Below, piece by piece: positions 1 through 8,500 of a stretch of 64,000 nt of DNA. The position numbers were made by a program, and so were the translations under genes. The notes beneath the pieces are model-generated. The model saw nothing but the letters and a program-made list of their open reading frames with translations. It had not been told where the DNA came from and did not search any database. Each line of letters opens with the position of its first letter. Position 1 is the stretch's first letter. The stretch is from Agrobacterium tumefaciens. GTDB taxonomy: Bacteria > Pseudomonadota > Alphaproteobacteria > Rhizobiales > Rhizobiaceae. The DNA lies in assembly GCF_013337285.1 (NCBI RefSeq), contig NZ_SUPW01000006.1, positions 266,773 through 330,772 on the forward strand, read 5' to 3'.

Positions 1-53
1 TGCAGTTCATCCCATTCGTCCCAGGACAGCTTGCTCGTATCGATGTCGGTCAT
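1..53 (-). CDS. N-terminus of an unidentified protein, cut by window edge
   Basis: A reading frame starts at the ATG at 53-51 and leaves the window after 17 codons (begins MTDIDTSKLSWDEWDEL). A good ribosome binding site (GGTGGAG) lies about six bases upstream. It points the same way as the entC-E-B-A-D operon, but is separated from entD by 130 bases that hold an Irr-like palindrome, so it probably has its own iron-linked promoter. Seventeen residues are too few to assign a family. Confidence 0.5.
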   Translation of the reverse strand, partial: MTDIDTSKLSWDEWDEL

Positions 54-77
54 GTCGTATCTCCACCGTTTGCATGT

Positions 78-92
78 TTGGAATCATTCCAA
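78..92. promoter_or_regulatory. Irr/ICE-like iron-control palindrome
   Basis: TTGGAATCATTCCAA is a perfect 7+1+7 palindrome. With one more T on the left it resembles the rhizobial iron control element bound by Irr (TTTAGAA-N3-TTCTAAA), differing mainly at the A/T next to each GAA/TTC core. It sits 25 bases upstream of the minus-strand gene starting at 53, where an operator would overlap the promoter or leader. Assignment to Irr is inference from the pattern and from the iron-related neighbours. Confidence 0.45.
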
Positions 93-183
93 CAAGCTGC
101 GTACCGCTTGAGTATTTCACACGGATGACGGGAGGAGTGGCTTTAAATATGAGATTATGAGAACAGAATTTGCCATTTTTCCC

Positions 184-897
184 TCATTGCGGGAGAAGGA
201 CGCGCGTAAGCAGGAGGCCGTCGAAATGGCCAAAGCGGAAGGAAATCTCAGTTCCCTCACGCCAATTGCCGGTGAGGTCGGCGGTCAGTCGAAGTGAGCC
301 CGAGCCATCGGCATCGTAAGCGGATAATTCGGCCGCCTCAAAAAAGAAAAGCCGCTTCACAGTTGGATAAAGCGCCTTGAACAGGCTTTCCTTGGCTGAA
401 AAAATCAGCCCGGTCATGAAGGGATCAATGCCTTTTCCTAGCTTGTGACGCTCATTCGCCGTCAAAGCCTGTGGGGCGATATCGCGGGCTTCCTCTTCGG
501 TCAAAAGCTTTTCGATATCGATGCCGATGCCACAGAAGCGGCTGTTGGAGCCAGCAAGGGCAATCGCCCGGTCGCGGCTGTGGGAAATCGCGCCGACCAC
601 GCCTTCGGGCCAAATCGGCGCGCGGTCCTCTCCCATGCCTGGAAAAATGGGCCGGCCGGTGAGATGGCGTATGGCTTCCGCCGCGCATCTACGCCCGGCG
701 ATGAATTCCGCCCTGCGTCGGGCCGCAGCGTGCAAAAGCTGCGGCGGCAAGGGAGGGACCTCGCCGCAGCAACCTTCGTCGTCGCTGTAACGAAGGGTGA
801 GGCAATGGCAATCGCATCTGTCGCCCGGCCAAGGCCAGATGGCCTCGGGTGGATCGCCGGAGGCGGCTTTGCGATGAAACGCTGTTGCGATGGCCAT
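184..897 (-). CDS. entD: 4'-phosphopantetheinyl transferase (EntD type)
   Basis: This enzyme transfers the phosphopantetheine arm of CoA onto carrier-protein serines, converting the siderophore carrier domains from apo to holo form. Seen in the protein: the EntD/Sfp-type motifs GAISHSRD, GIGIDIE (about residues 123-129, Mg-binding acidic residues) and FSAKESLFKA (about 166-175). At 237 residues it is somewhat longer than E. coli EntD. I chose the ATG at 897 because GAGGG lies about nine bases before it; an in-frame ATG at 912 has no ribosome binding site. It is the last gene of the entC-E-B-A-D unit, closely following entA, and should prime EntB, the small aryl carrier protein and the PCP of the C-PCP-C protein. 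Confidence 0.9.
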   Translation of the reverse strand: MAIATAFHRKAASGDPPEAIWPWPGDRCDCHCLTLRYSDDEGCCGEVPPLPPQLLHAAARRRAEFIAGRRCAAEAIRHLTGRPIFPGMGEDRAPIWPEGVVGAISHSRDRAIALAGSNSRFCGIGIDIEKLLTEEEARDIAPQALTANERHKLGKGIDPFMTGLIFSAKESLFKALYPTVKRLFFFEAAELSAYDADGSGSLRLTADLTGNWREGTEISFRFGHFDGLLLTRVLLPQ

Positions 898-925
898 GTC
901 CGTCACCCTCATCCAGCGGCCGAGG

Positions 926-1681
926 TCAGGCGGCGAGCGTTGCGCCGCCGTCGACCACGATCTGCTGCATCGTCACGTGGCCAGCCTGATCGGAGGCGAG
1001 AAACAGCACCGCATCGGCAATATCGTCCGGCCTTGCGATCTTGCCGAGTGGAATGCCAAGCTTGAACTGCTCCGGCAAGCCGGCAACCAGCCGCTCCTTG
1101 CCGTCGGGATTGTTCAGCATACCGGCCAGCATCGGCGTATCGGTGGAGCCGGGTGAGACCACGTTGCAGCGCACGCCATAGGGTGCAAGCTCAAGGGCGG
1201 CGCAATGGCTGAGGCTGACCAGCGCCGCTTTGGAAGCGCAATAGGTCAGCATGCCGATGCGCGGTACCACGGCGGCATTGGAGCCGACATTGACGATCGC
1301 GCCACGCCGCTGCCGCTTGAAGATGCCGCTCCATTGCCGCAGCAGATAGAACGGGCCTGCGGCATTGACATCCATGCAGGCTTTCCAGTCTTCCGGCGTC
1401 AGGCTTTCGCTGTCGCCGAGCCGCAAAATGCCTGCGGCATTGACGAGAATATCAAGACCGCCCCATTCGCTTTCGATTGCCTTGCATACTCTCTCCACCG
1501 CCGCAGCGTCGGTGATATCGAGGGTAATCTGGCGGAAGGAGGCTTCCGTTGTGTCGGCCAGAAGATCGAGGCCGATAACCTCGGCCCCTTCCTCGATGAA
1601 ACGTTCGGCGATGCGGCGGCCGATGCCTTGGGCCGTGCCTGTCACCAGCACACGCCGCCCGGTAAATCTCTGTTGCGTCAT
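926..1681 (-). CDS. entA: 2,3-dihydro-2,3-dihydroxybenzoate dehydrogenase (EntA/AgbA type)
   Basis: A short-chain dehydrogenase that oxidises 2,3-dihydro-2,3-dihydroxybenzoate to DHB with NAD+, the last step of DHB synthesis. The 251-residue protein matches the roughly 248 residues of E. coli EntA. Visible signatures are the nucleotide-binding TGTAQGIGR near the N-terminus, the NAAGILR motif, and the active-site Tyr-x-x-x-Lys in TYCASKAAL. I placed the start at 1681, where GGACGG sits seven bases upstream; a start at 1705 would overlap entB. It lies 13 bases after the entB stop, so the two are surely co-transcribed. In Agrobacterium the equivalent operon has been called agbCEBA (from memory). 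Confidence 0.93.
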   Translation of the reverse strand: MTQQRFTGRRVLVTGTAQGIGRRIAERFIEEGAEVIGLDLLADTTEASFRQITLDITDAAAVERVCKAIESEWGGLDILVNAAGILRLGDSESLTPEDWKACMDVNAAGPFYLLRQWSGIFKRQRRGAIVNVGSNAAVVPRIGMLTYCASKAALVSLSHCAALELAPYGVRCNVVSPGSTDTPMLAGMLNNPDGKERLVAGLPEQFKLGIPLGKIARPDDIADAVLFLASDQAGHVTMQQIVVDGGATLAA

Positions 1682-1694
1682 TTTTTCCGTCCGC

Positions 1695-2564
1695 TCAGGC
1701 TGCAAGCCGCTTTTCTTCGATCAGCGCCCACCAGGCGGAAAGTGTGGGCACACGCGCAAGCTCATCAAAGCCGACGGTGACGCCGCGTTCCTTCAACTCG
1801 CCGGCAAGCTTCATGACCTGCAGCGAGTCCAGCCCGTAGAAGATCAGGTTCTCATCCGGGTCGATCTCACTTTCGTCCTCCACCATTTGCAGAACGCGGG
1901 CTTTCAGCCAATCGCGGGTGTCTGTGGCCTGCCCGGTGCCGGTGAGGCGTGCGGTGTCGATCACCACGCCGCAACGTGTCGCTACATATTGCAGCGCCAT
2001 GCGATGTTCGGCTTCCGAAAAATCGGCAACCCCGTCGCCGATCATGAAGGGCTGGATATCCTTCATGAAAGCTTCCACCGCCGTCATCATGCAGCCGATA
2101 TGGGCGTAAACGCCGCCGACGATGATCTGGTCGCGGCCCCAGCCTTTCATGCGTTCAGTAAGATCGGAACGCTGGAAGGCGCTGTAGCGCCACTTGGTCA
2201 GCACCACGTCATCAGGTGTCGGGGCGAGCTTATCCACCACCTTCTGCAGTTCCGGGTCGACGACGGTGAGGCCCGGTCCCCACATGTCGTTCAGGAGCGC
2301 CCGGTCGCCCGGCGGCTGGTCATGCGGTTGAGCCGTGTAGATGACCGGTACGCCGTTCTGAACCGCCCAGGCCTTCACCTTCGCGAGATTGTCTATGAGG
2401 GTCGTCATCAGCTTGCCGTCGGCCTCGTAAAACCGCAGGAAATAACGCTGCATGTCGTGAATGAGCAGCACGGCGCGCTTGGCATCGGGCTGCCATTTTG
2501 TCTTGTTGGCCGGAAAGCTCGTGGCAACCGGCATCGGATAATCGGAAATAGTAGGGATCGTCAT
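1695..2564 (-). CDS. entB: Isochorismatase with fused aryl carrier domain (EntB/VibB type)
   Basis: A two-domain protein of 289 residues. The N-terminal isochorismatase domain (about 1-210) splits isochorismate into pyruvate and 2,3-dihydro-DHB; it shows Asp37 in LLIHDMQ, Lys124 in LTKWRY and the family loop YAHIGC around 153-158. The C-terminal aryl carrier domain (about 215-289) carries the phosphopantetheine serine Ser247 in YGLDSLQVM and would hold DHB as a thioester. Length and order match E. coli EntB and Vibrio VibB. It lies between entE and entA and should donate DHB to the VibH-like protein and to the cyclization domains. Confidence 0.94.
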   Translation of the reverse strand: MTIPTISDYPMPVATSFPANKTKWQPDAKRAVLLIHDMQRYFLRFYEADGKLMTTLIDNLAKVKAWAVQNGVPVIYTAQPHDQPPGDRALLNDMWGPGLTVVDPELQKVVDKLAPTPDDVVLTKWRYSAFQRSDLTERMKGWGRDQIIVGGVYAHIGCMMTAVEAFMKDIQPFMIGDGVADFSEAEHRMALQYVATRCGVVIDTARLTGTGQATDTRDWLKARVLQMVEDESEIDPDENLIFYGLDSLQVMKLAGELKERGVTVGFDELARVPTLSAWWALIEEKRLAA

Positions 2565-2614
2565 GAAGACCTCGGTGGTTTGGCGCGCCGGGCGGCGCGT
2601 AATCTTGTGGTTTG

Positions 2615-2636
2615 GGGACGCCCTGTTGAGCGTCCC
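2615..2636. other. Hairpin between entE and entB
   Basis: GGGACGC at 2615-2621 and GCGTCCC at 2630-2636 form a 7-bp stem with an 8-base loop in the 90-base gap between entE and entB. On the minus strand (the transcribed sense) no T-run follows, so it looks like an mRNA-stability or processing element rather than a terminator. Confidence 0.35.
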
Positions 2637-2654
2637 TTTCGATATGAGCGCGTG

Positions 2655-4280
2655 TCAGGCACTGACGGCGACGGGTGCCGCAAGCAGGTCGCGCAGGTGT
2701 TTCTTGTCGATCTTGCCGACGGCGGTGAGCGGCATTGCGTCGATGAAACGCACCCGGTCCGGCAGCTTGTAATCCGCGACGCCGAGAGCGGCGAGATGCT
2801 GGCGGATGGCCGGCGCTTTCAGCGTGGGATTGCGCGAGACGACGAAGACGCAGCTTTTCTCACCGAGAAGTTCGTCCTGCATCGCCACCAGCGCGGCATG
2901 CGTCACATCAGGGTGCCGCAGGATCAGGTTTTCCACCTCTTCCGAGGCAACTTTTTCGCCGCCGCGGTTGATCTGGTCCTTCACCCGGCCGACGACCCGC
3001 AGATAACCTTCGGGCGTGCGCTGCACGACATCGCCGGAGTAATAGAAGCCCTGTTTGTCGAAGACCCGGGCACTGTGCTCGGCGGCGCGGTAATAACCCT
3101 GGAACGTATAGGGGCCGCGGGTTGCCAGCATGCCGGCTTCGCCTTCGGGCACATCGTTGCCATCCTCGTCGACAATGCGGATTTCGTCATCCGGGCTGAT
3201 CGGCCGCCCTTGAGTGGTGAAGACGAGATGGTCGGGATCACCGGCGCGGGTGTAGTTCACCAGACCTTCCGCCATGCCGAAGACCTGCTGCAGCGCGCAC
3301 CCCAGCACTTCCGGCACCTGGCGGGCCAGCGCTTCGGCGAAGCTTGCGCCGCCAACCTGCAACAGCCTGAGAGATTTCAGCCTTTGGCGATGTGCGGGTG
3401 CTGCCTGCAACCACAACGCCACGGCCGGCGGTACCAGCGGCACCATGTCGATGCCGTGTTTTTCGATGAGATCGAAGCAGGCAAGCGGTTCCGGATTGGC
3501 CGCCATGACCACCGTGCCGCCGGCGTGAAAGACGCCGAGCGCGCCGGGTGAACTCATCGGGTAATTATGAGCCACCGGAATGGCGCAAAGAAAACGGGTC
3601 TGCGGCGAAAGTTCGCAAATCTCCGCGCTGGCCCGGGCGCTGTAATCATAGTCGTTATGCGTCCGGGGGATCAGTTTCGGCGTTCCGGTGCTGCCGCCGG
3701 AGAGCTGGAACAGCGCCACCTCGTCTGCCGCCGAAGGGGCGTAGGCCGGCGGATTATCCGCAGGCGCGGCAAGCATCGGTTCAAGGCTGCGCTGCGGCTC
3801 CGTCGCGCCCAGCAACAGGGTCAGGGAGAGCTGCGGAGAGGTAGCCTTAAGCCCGTCCAGAAACGCGTCATTGGCGAAAAGCTCATGGCTGCGCGAGGCA
3901 ATCATCAGTTTGGGCGCGATCTGTTCCGCATAGGAGGTCATTTCCAGCCGGCGATGGCTGAAGAGTGCGTTGACGGGTGCCGCGCCGATTTTGATCAGTG
4001 CAAAAAAGACGAGATAAAACTCGGCGATGTTGGGCAATTGCACAAGCGCAGTATCGCCCTTGCCGATGCCTGCCGCCGCAAGATGGCCGGCGAGATTGGA
4101 GGATTGCCGGTCGAGTTCGGCATAGGTGAAGCGGCGCTCACCGCAGATCAGCGCCGTCGCATCCGGCTGGCGCTGCACCTGTTCGGTGAGGATGCGGCTC
4201 AATGGCCTGTCGATCCAATAGCCGCGCTCGCGGTATCGGCGCGCCAGATCGTCGGGCCAGCGTTCAAATTCGATTGTCAT
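2655..4280 (-). CDS. entE: 2,3-dihydroxybenzoate-AMP ligase (EntE type)
   Basis: A stand-alone adenylating enzyme of 541 residues (E. coli EntE is about 536) that activates DHB as the acyl-adenylate and loads it on aryl carrier proteins. It has the P-loop-like core LSGGSTGTPKLIPRTH, the DHB-specific ligase segment PVAHNYPMSSPG, the YYSGDVVQRTPEGYLRVVGR block, and the C-terminal lysine motif AVGKIDKK. I set the start at the ATG at 4280 (protein begins MTIEFERWPDD), because the longer open frame to 4466 lies inside entC. It follows entC by 29 bases in the same operon. It must feed both the EntB carrier domain and, probably, the second small carrier at 14473-14751. Confidence 0.95.
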   Translation of the reverse strand: MTIEFERWPDDLARRYRERGYWIDRPLSRILTEQVQRQPDATALICGERRFTYAELDRQSSNLAGHLAAAGIGKGDTALVQLPNIAEFYLVFFALIKIGAAPVNALFSHRRLEMTSYAEQIAPKLMIASRSHELFANDAFLDGLKATSPQLSLTLLLGATEPQRSLEPMLAAPADNPPAYAPSAADEVALFQLSGGSTGTPKLIPRTHNDYDYSARASAEICELSPQTRFLCAIPVAHNYPMSSPGALGVFHAGGTVVMAANPEPLACFDLIEKHGIDMVPLVPPAVALWLQAAPAHRQRLKSLRLLQVGGASFAEALARQVPEVLGCALQQVFGMAEGLVNYTRAGDPDHLVFTTQGRPISPDDEIRIVDEDGNDVPEGEAGMLATRGPYTFQGYYRAAEHSARVFDKQGFYYSGDVVQRTPEGYLRVVGRVKDQINRGGEKVASEEVENLILRHPDVTHAALVAMQDELLGEKSCVFVVSRNPTLKAPAIRQHLAALGVADYKLPDRVRFIDAMPLTAVGKIDKKHLRDLLAAPVAVSA

Positions 4281-4309
4281 GGTTTGTCCCTGGAAAAATT
4301 CGGTCGCGC

Positions 4310-5485
4310 TCAGGCGGAAAGACCGCAGGCGTTCAGCATGGTTTTGAGCTTGGTCTGCACTTCTGCCCATTCGGATTCGGGTTCCGAGGCCTCCACGATG
4401 CCGGCACCGGCGAAAAGCCGCACGGTCTGGCGCTGCACGGTGCCGCAGCGGATCGTCACTACCCATTCGCCGTTACCCTGCGCATCCGTCCAGCCGACCA
4501 TGCCGGTGAACAGGCCACGCTCGAAGGGTTCAACGAAACGGATGAGACGATGGGCGCGCTCGGTCGGGAAACCGCAAACGGCCGGTGTCGGGTGCAGCAG
4601 GCACGCCAGTTGCAGCGCGTTGGTTTCGGGATCGGCAAGACGGCCTTCTATGCGCGTGGAAAGATGCCAGAGCGCGGCCGTATTGATGAGGGATGGTTTT
4701 TCCGGAACGTCGAGTTCCGCGCAGCATGGCGAAAGCAGCGAGCGGATATCCTCGATCACCAGACTATGCTCGTAATGGTCTTTTTCCGACGCCGAAAGCC
4801 GGTCCGCATTGGCCTTGTCCGCCACCGGGTCGGTCATGCGTTTTGCCGATCCGGCCAAGGGGTTCGAGATGATCTTCTCACCCTGCTTGCGGATGAGCAG
4901 TTCCGGGCTGACGCCGATCAGGTCGCCGCCATCCGGAAGCGGAATACGGAACTGGTAACCCTCGCGATTCTGCTTGGCGAGGCTGGCCAGCAATCTTTCC
5001 ACATTGACCTCGGAGGCGAAGGTCAGTTCACGCATGACGGAAAGCACCGCCTTGCGCACTTCGGAATGGCGGAAATTGATGATGGCATGCTCGACGGCAT
5101 GTTTGAAACCGGCCTCGTCCGGCAGGCTGTTCTGGCCGACAAGCGCCGGCATGGCCGAATCAGTGGCAATCGGAACCGCTTCGCGCGGACTCCACTCATA
5201 GTTGTTGGGGATGTAAAGGCATGATGGTTCGCTGACATCGAAGGGGATTGCGCCGATAGCGATCGGATTGTCCTGTCCAGCCCGATGCGCCCGTTCGAAA
5301 GCGCCCTTAATCGCCTGCTGCAAAGGGCTTGCCATGTCTTCGCCACCGCGGGCGGGAAGGGTTATCCTTTCGCGAATACCTTCGGCCCGCAATTGTCCCG
5401 TGCCGGAGGTGAACAAAAATTCTCTATTAAAATCAGTAATTTCGTCGGATTCGACGTCATTCGTCCTGAGTGCTCCCGTTTTCAT
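4310..5485 (-). CDS. entC: Isochorismate synthase (EntC type)
   Basis: Converts chorismate to isochorismate, the committed step to DHB. The 391-residue length equals that of E. coli EntC. Chorismate-binding family motifs are clear: NPLAGSAKR, KDHYEHSLVIEDIR, LLHPTPAVCGFP, GLFTGMVGW and the C-terminal RLFAGAGIVEASEPESEW. The ATG at 5485 has a strong AGGAGG site six bases upstream. It is the first gene of the minus-strand operon and lies back to back with the NRPS gene at 5567. A perfect TGA-N9-TCA palindrome in the 81-base gap probably gives both transcription units iron control. Confidence 0.95.
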   Translation of the reverse strand: MKTGALRTNDVESDEITDFNREFLFTSGTGQLRAEGIRERITLPARGGEDMASPLQQAIKGAFERAHRAGQDNPIAIGAIPFDVSEPSCLYIPNNYEWSPREAVPIATDSAMPALVGQNSLPDEAGFKHAVEHAIINFRHSEVRKAVLSVMRELTFASEVNVERLLASLAKQNREGYQFRIPLPDGGDLIGVSPELLIRKQGEKIISNPLAGSAKRMTDPVADKANADRLSASEKDHYEHSLVIEDIRSLLSPCCAELDVPEKPSLINTAALWHLSTRIEGRLADPETNALQLACLLHPTPAVCGFPTERAHRLIRFVEPFERGLFTGMVGWTDAQGNGEWVVTIRCGTVQRQTVRLFAGAGIVEASEPESEWAEVQTKLKTMLNACGLSA

Positions 5486-5525
5486 GGGATGCCTCCTGTT
5501 CGAGTGGTTGACGATGGCTTATACT

Positions 5526-5540
5526 TGATTATGATAATCA
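5526..5540. promoter_or_regulatory. RirA-type iron-responsive box (TGA-N9-TCA)
   Basis: TGATTATGATAATCA is a perfect 15-base palindrome with exactly the TGA-N9-TCA arrangement of the rhizobial IRO box recognised by RirA; it also resembles half of a Fur box. It sits in the 81-base gap between divergent entC and the NRPS gene, 41 bases from the entC start and 27 bases from the NRPS start, where one repressor could shut both promoters when iron is plentiful. Regulation by RirA is inferred, not shown. Confidence 0.7.
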
Positions 5541-5566
5541 TGTTTTGTCAATCGGTGCAAACTCAC

Positions 5567-8500
5567 ATGCTAAATTTAACCCCGATGCAGGTAGCCTATT
5601 GGGTCGGCCGAGAGGCGGATGGGATACTCGGAAAAGTTACGCCCCATCTCTATCTCGAGTTCGAGGGGCGGGCGTTTGACGTGGAAAAACTGGTTGTTGC
5701 GGTCGAAAAGCTTTGCCGGCGTCACCCCATGCTGAGCCTCAGGATCGATGCTGAAGGGCGTCAATCCGTCGACCCTCTGGGCCGGCCGCTGCGCCTTGAT
5801 GTGGAGAACCTGACCGCCCTCGATTCGGAGGCGCTGGCGCACCGGCTCGAGGCAAAGCGGCGGGACTGGAGCCATCGGCAAACGGATCTGCGCATCGCAT
5901 CACCGGCGGCGATCTCGCTCAGCCTGTTGCCGCAGGGACGCAGCCGGTTGCATGTGGATACCGACATGCTGGCGGTTGATCCGGCCAGTGTGCGGATCGT
6001 GATGGAGGAGCTCGCCCGGCTTTACGAAGAGGGCGAAGGCAAAGACGAAACCTCGCTTTCTGGAGAGGCGGCACCATCCTTTTTCGACTGGGCGGAGCGT
6101 CTCGCATCCGATCGGGACCAGAGGACCCTGCGTGATAGGGACCGATCGTGGTGGCGACAGCATATTGCGGATATTCCCGATGCGCCGCCGCTGCCGTTCT
6201 TGCCGGAAAACGCCACCCGCGCTGTTCACACGGATCGCTTTGCCACCACGCTTTCAGCGGCCGAACGAGGCAGTCTGGAACAGGCGGCGCGGCGTTGCTC
6301 GGTGACGACATCGGCCCTGCTGCTCGGTGTTTTCGCCGTGGCATTGTCGCAGGCGACACAGGCGCAAAAGTTCAGGCTTTCCGTGCCGGCTTTCTGGCGC
6401 GCGCCGCTGGTGGAAGGGGTCGATGGCATTGTCGGCGAATTTTCCAATGTGCTGGTGCTTGGCGTCGATATCAGGCCGAATGAAAGCCTCGAAGCGCTGC
6501 TCCGGCGGCTGTTTAACGAGATGAACGACCTTCTTGCCCATCAAGCCTATCCGGGCGTCAGCGTCATGCGTGACCTCTCCCGTCTGCGCGGCGGTTTGCA
6601 GACCTCGCCAATCGTCTTTACCGCCGGTGTCGATCTGGCGGGAGGAGAGCTGTTTTCTGAAAAGGTTGGGCGGGTGTTCGGTCAGATGGTCCACACCGTC
6701 TCGCAGGGGCCGGGGGTCGCGCTGGATGCGCAGGTCGCGGCGGTGGATGGCGGATTGCTGATCAACTGGGATGTGCGGCTCGACGCCTTGCCGGAACGCT
6801 GGCTCCGCGTCCTGTTCGACACCTACACTGCCCTTCTTCGCCAACTGGCTGCCAGCCCCGATCTCATCTCCGCGAATGCGGAGCGATTCGGTGCACAGGT
6901 GTCGAAAGCCACAGCCGAAACAAAAGGAAAACTGATGGAACGCCCGCTCTCGCCCCTGCAACAGGCCTATCTTCTTGGTCGTGGCACCCATCTGCCGCTC
7001 AGTGGCGTGGCGATGCAGGAGTTTCGCGAATATCGCGGCAGCATCGATCCGGCGCTGCTTCAATCGCGTCTCGCCACAATGGTGAAGCGACATGAGAGCC
7101 TGCGCACCCGCATCGACGAGCGGCGTCTGTTGCAGGTCGTCAGCGACGAGCTGAAGATCAACCTTGATATTGTTGATCTTTCCGCCCTGTCTCCCACCGA
7201 AGCGGAAGCGCGGATGGACGCCGTGCGCCGTGATTTTTCTCATGCCCATTTTGATCTTGCCGCCTCTCCCTGGCAGGTGACGGTCTTCCGCCTGCCGGCA
7301 CGTGAGGCAACGGCTGACCGTGTCGTGGCCTTCCTGCGTTTTGATGCGCTTATCCTCGACGGTCGGGCCATCGCCAGCCTGGCGGCGGAACTTTTCGACG
7401 GCGTTCTGCCTTTGGAGACCGCCACGGTGGCAGCCACGCCGCAGGCGGATATCGCGGCGGCTCGTGCCGAGGACGCCGCCTATTGGGCTGACAAGCTGAA
7501 GGATGCCGAGGTACCCTTGCAACTGCCGTGGAAGGCCGCGCTCGAAACCATTTCCGTTTCCCGCTACAGCCGCCAAAGCCTGACGGTGGAAAAGCAGCGC
7601 TTCGCCGCCTTTTCACGCATCGGCGCAAAAGAGCGGCTGTTCAAGAATTCGGCGCTGACGGCGGTAATCCTCGATGTGCTGTCGCTGTGGCTTAACGAGG
7701 GGGCGCTTGTTGTCGGCATTCCCGTTGCGCCGCAGGTGGAAGGGGCTTTTGCCAATCGCTCAAGCTTCATCGCGGTCAAATGGGATGGAGCCAAGGGCGA
7801 GTTTGCCGAGCGGGCCGCGGGGCTGCAGACGGATGTACTGGAAGGGCTGAACCACCTCGCTTTTTCCGGTATCGATCTTAATCGCGTGCTTCTCAACGCC
7901 AATGCGGGCGGGCTCGCTTTGCCTGTTGTCATCACCAATGGCCTAACTTGGCCGACGCTGTCGCCCGAATCGGCCATGCGCTGGACGGACGGTCTCACGC
8001 AGACGCCGCAGGTGGCGCTGGATTTCCGCTTTTCGCAAAATCCGCAGGGTGATCTCGTCCTCGATATCGACTATGCGGAAGAGGCGATCGATGCCGCGAT
8101 GGTCGGGAATATTCTCGCTGCCATCGAGCGCACGATTGCCGCGATCACGGATAACGGCGCTTACGCTTTCAATGCATGCGATATTGTCGACCTGTCCCAT
8201 TATCGGCTGAATAGCGACGAGCGGAGTTTCGTCTGCCCGCCATTTCTGGAACGGATCGCCGCGCATCTTTTCGAGGGTGACCCGTCGCGCACCGCGCTCG
8301 TCAGCGGCAAAAGGCGCATCTCCTACGGCGAACTCGGTGAGATAATGGCCGGGGCGATAGCGGGCTTCAAAGCCCGTGGTATCGGTCGGGGAGATGTCGT
8401 GGCGGTGTGCCTGCCGCGCAGTCCTGAGCATACGGCTATCACACTCGCCGCAGCACTTATGGGGGCTATCTGGGTACCGGTCGATGCCGGCTCGCCGGAA

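Noticed and set aside
1365..3551. A 728-codon open frame on the plus strand across entA, entB and entE
   Set aside because: It is the complementary shadow of three well-recognised minus-strand genes; its translation has no family features.
4281..4466. Extended N-terminus of EntE
   Set aside because: It would lie inside entC; the start at 4280 gives the usual length of the family.
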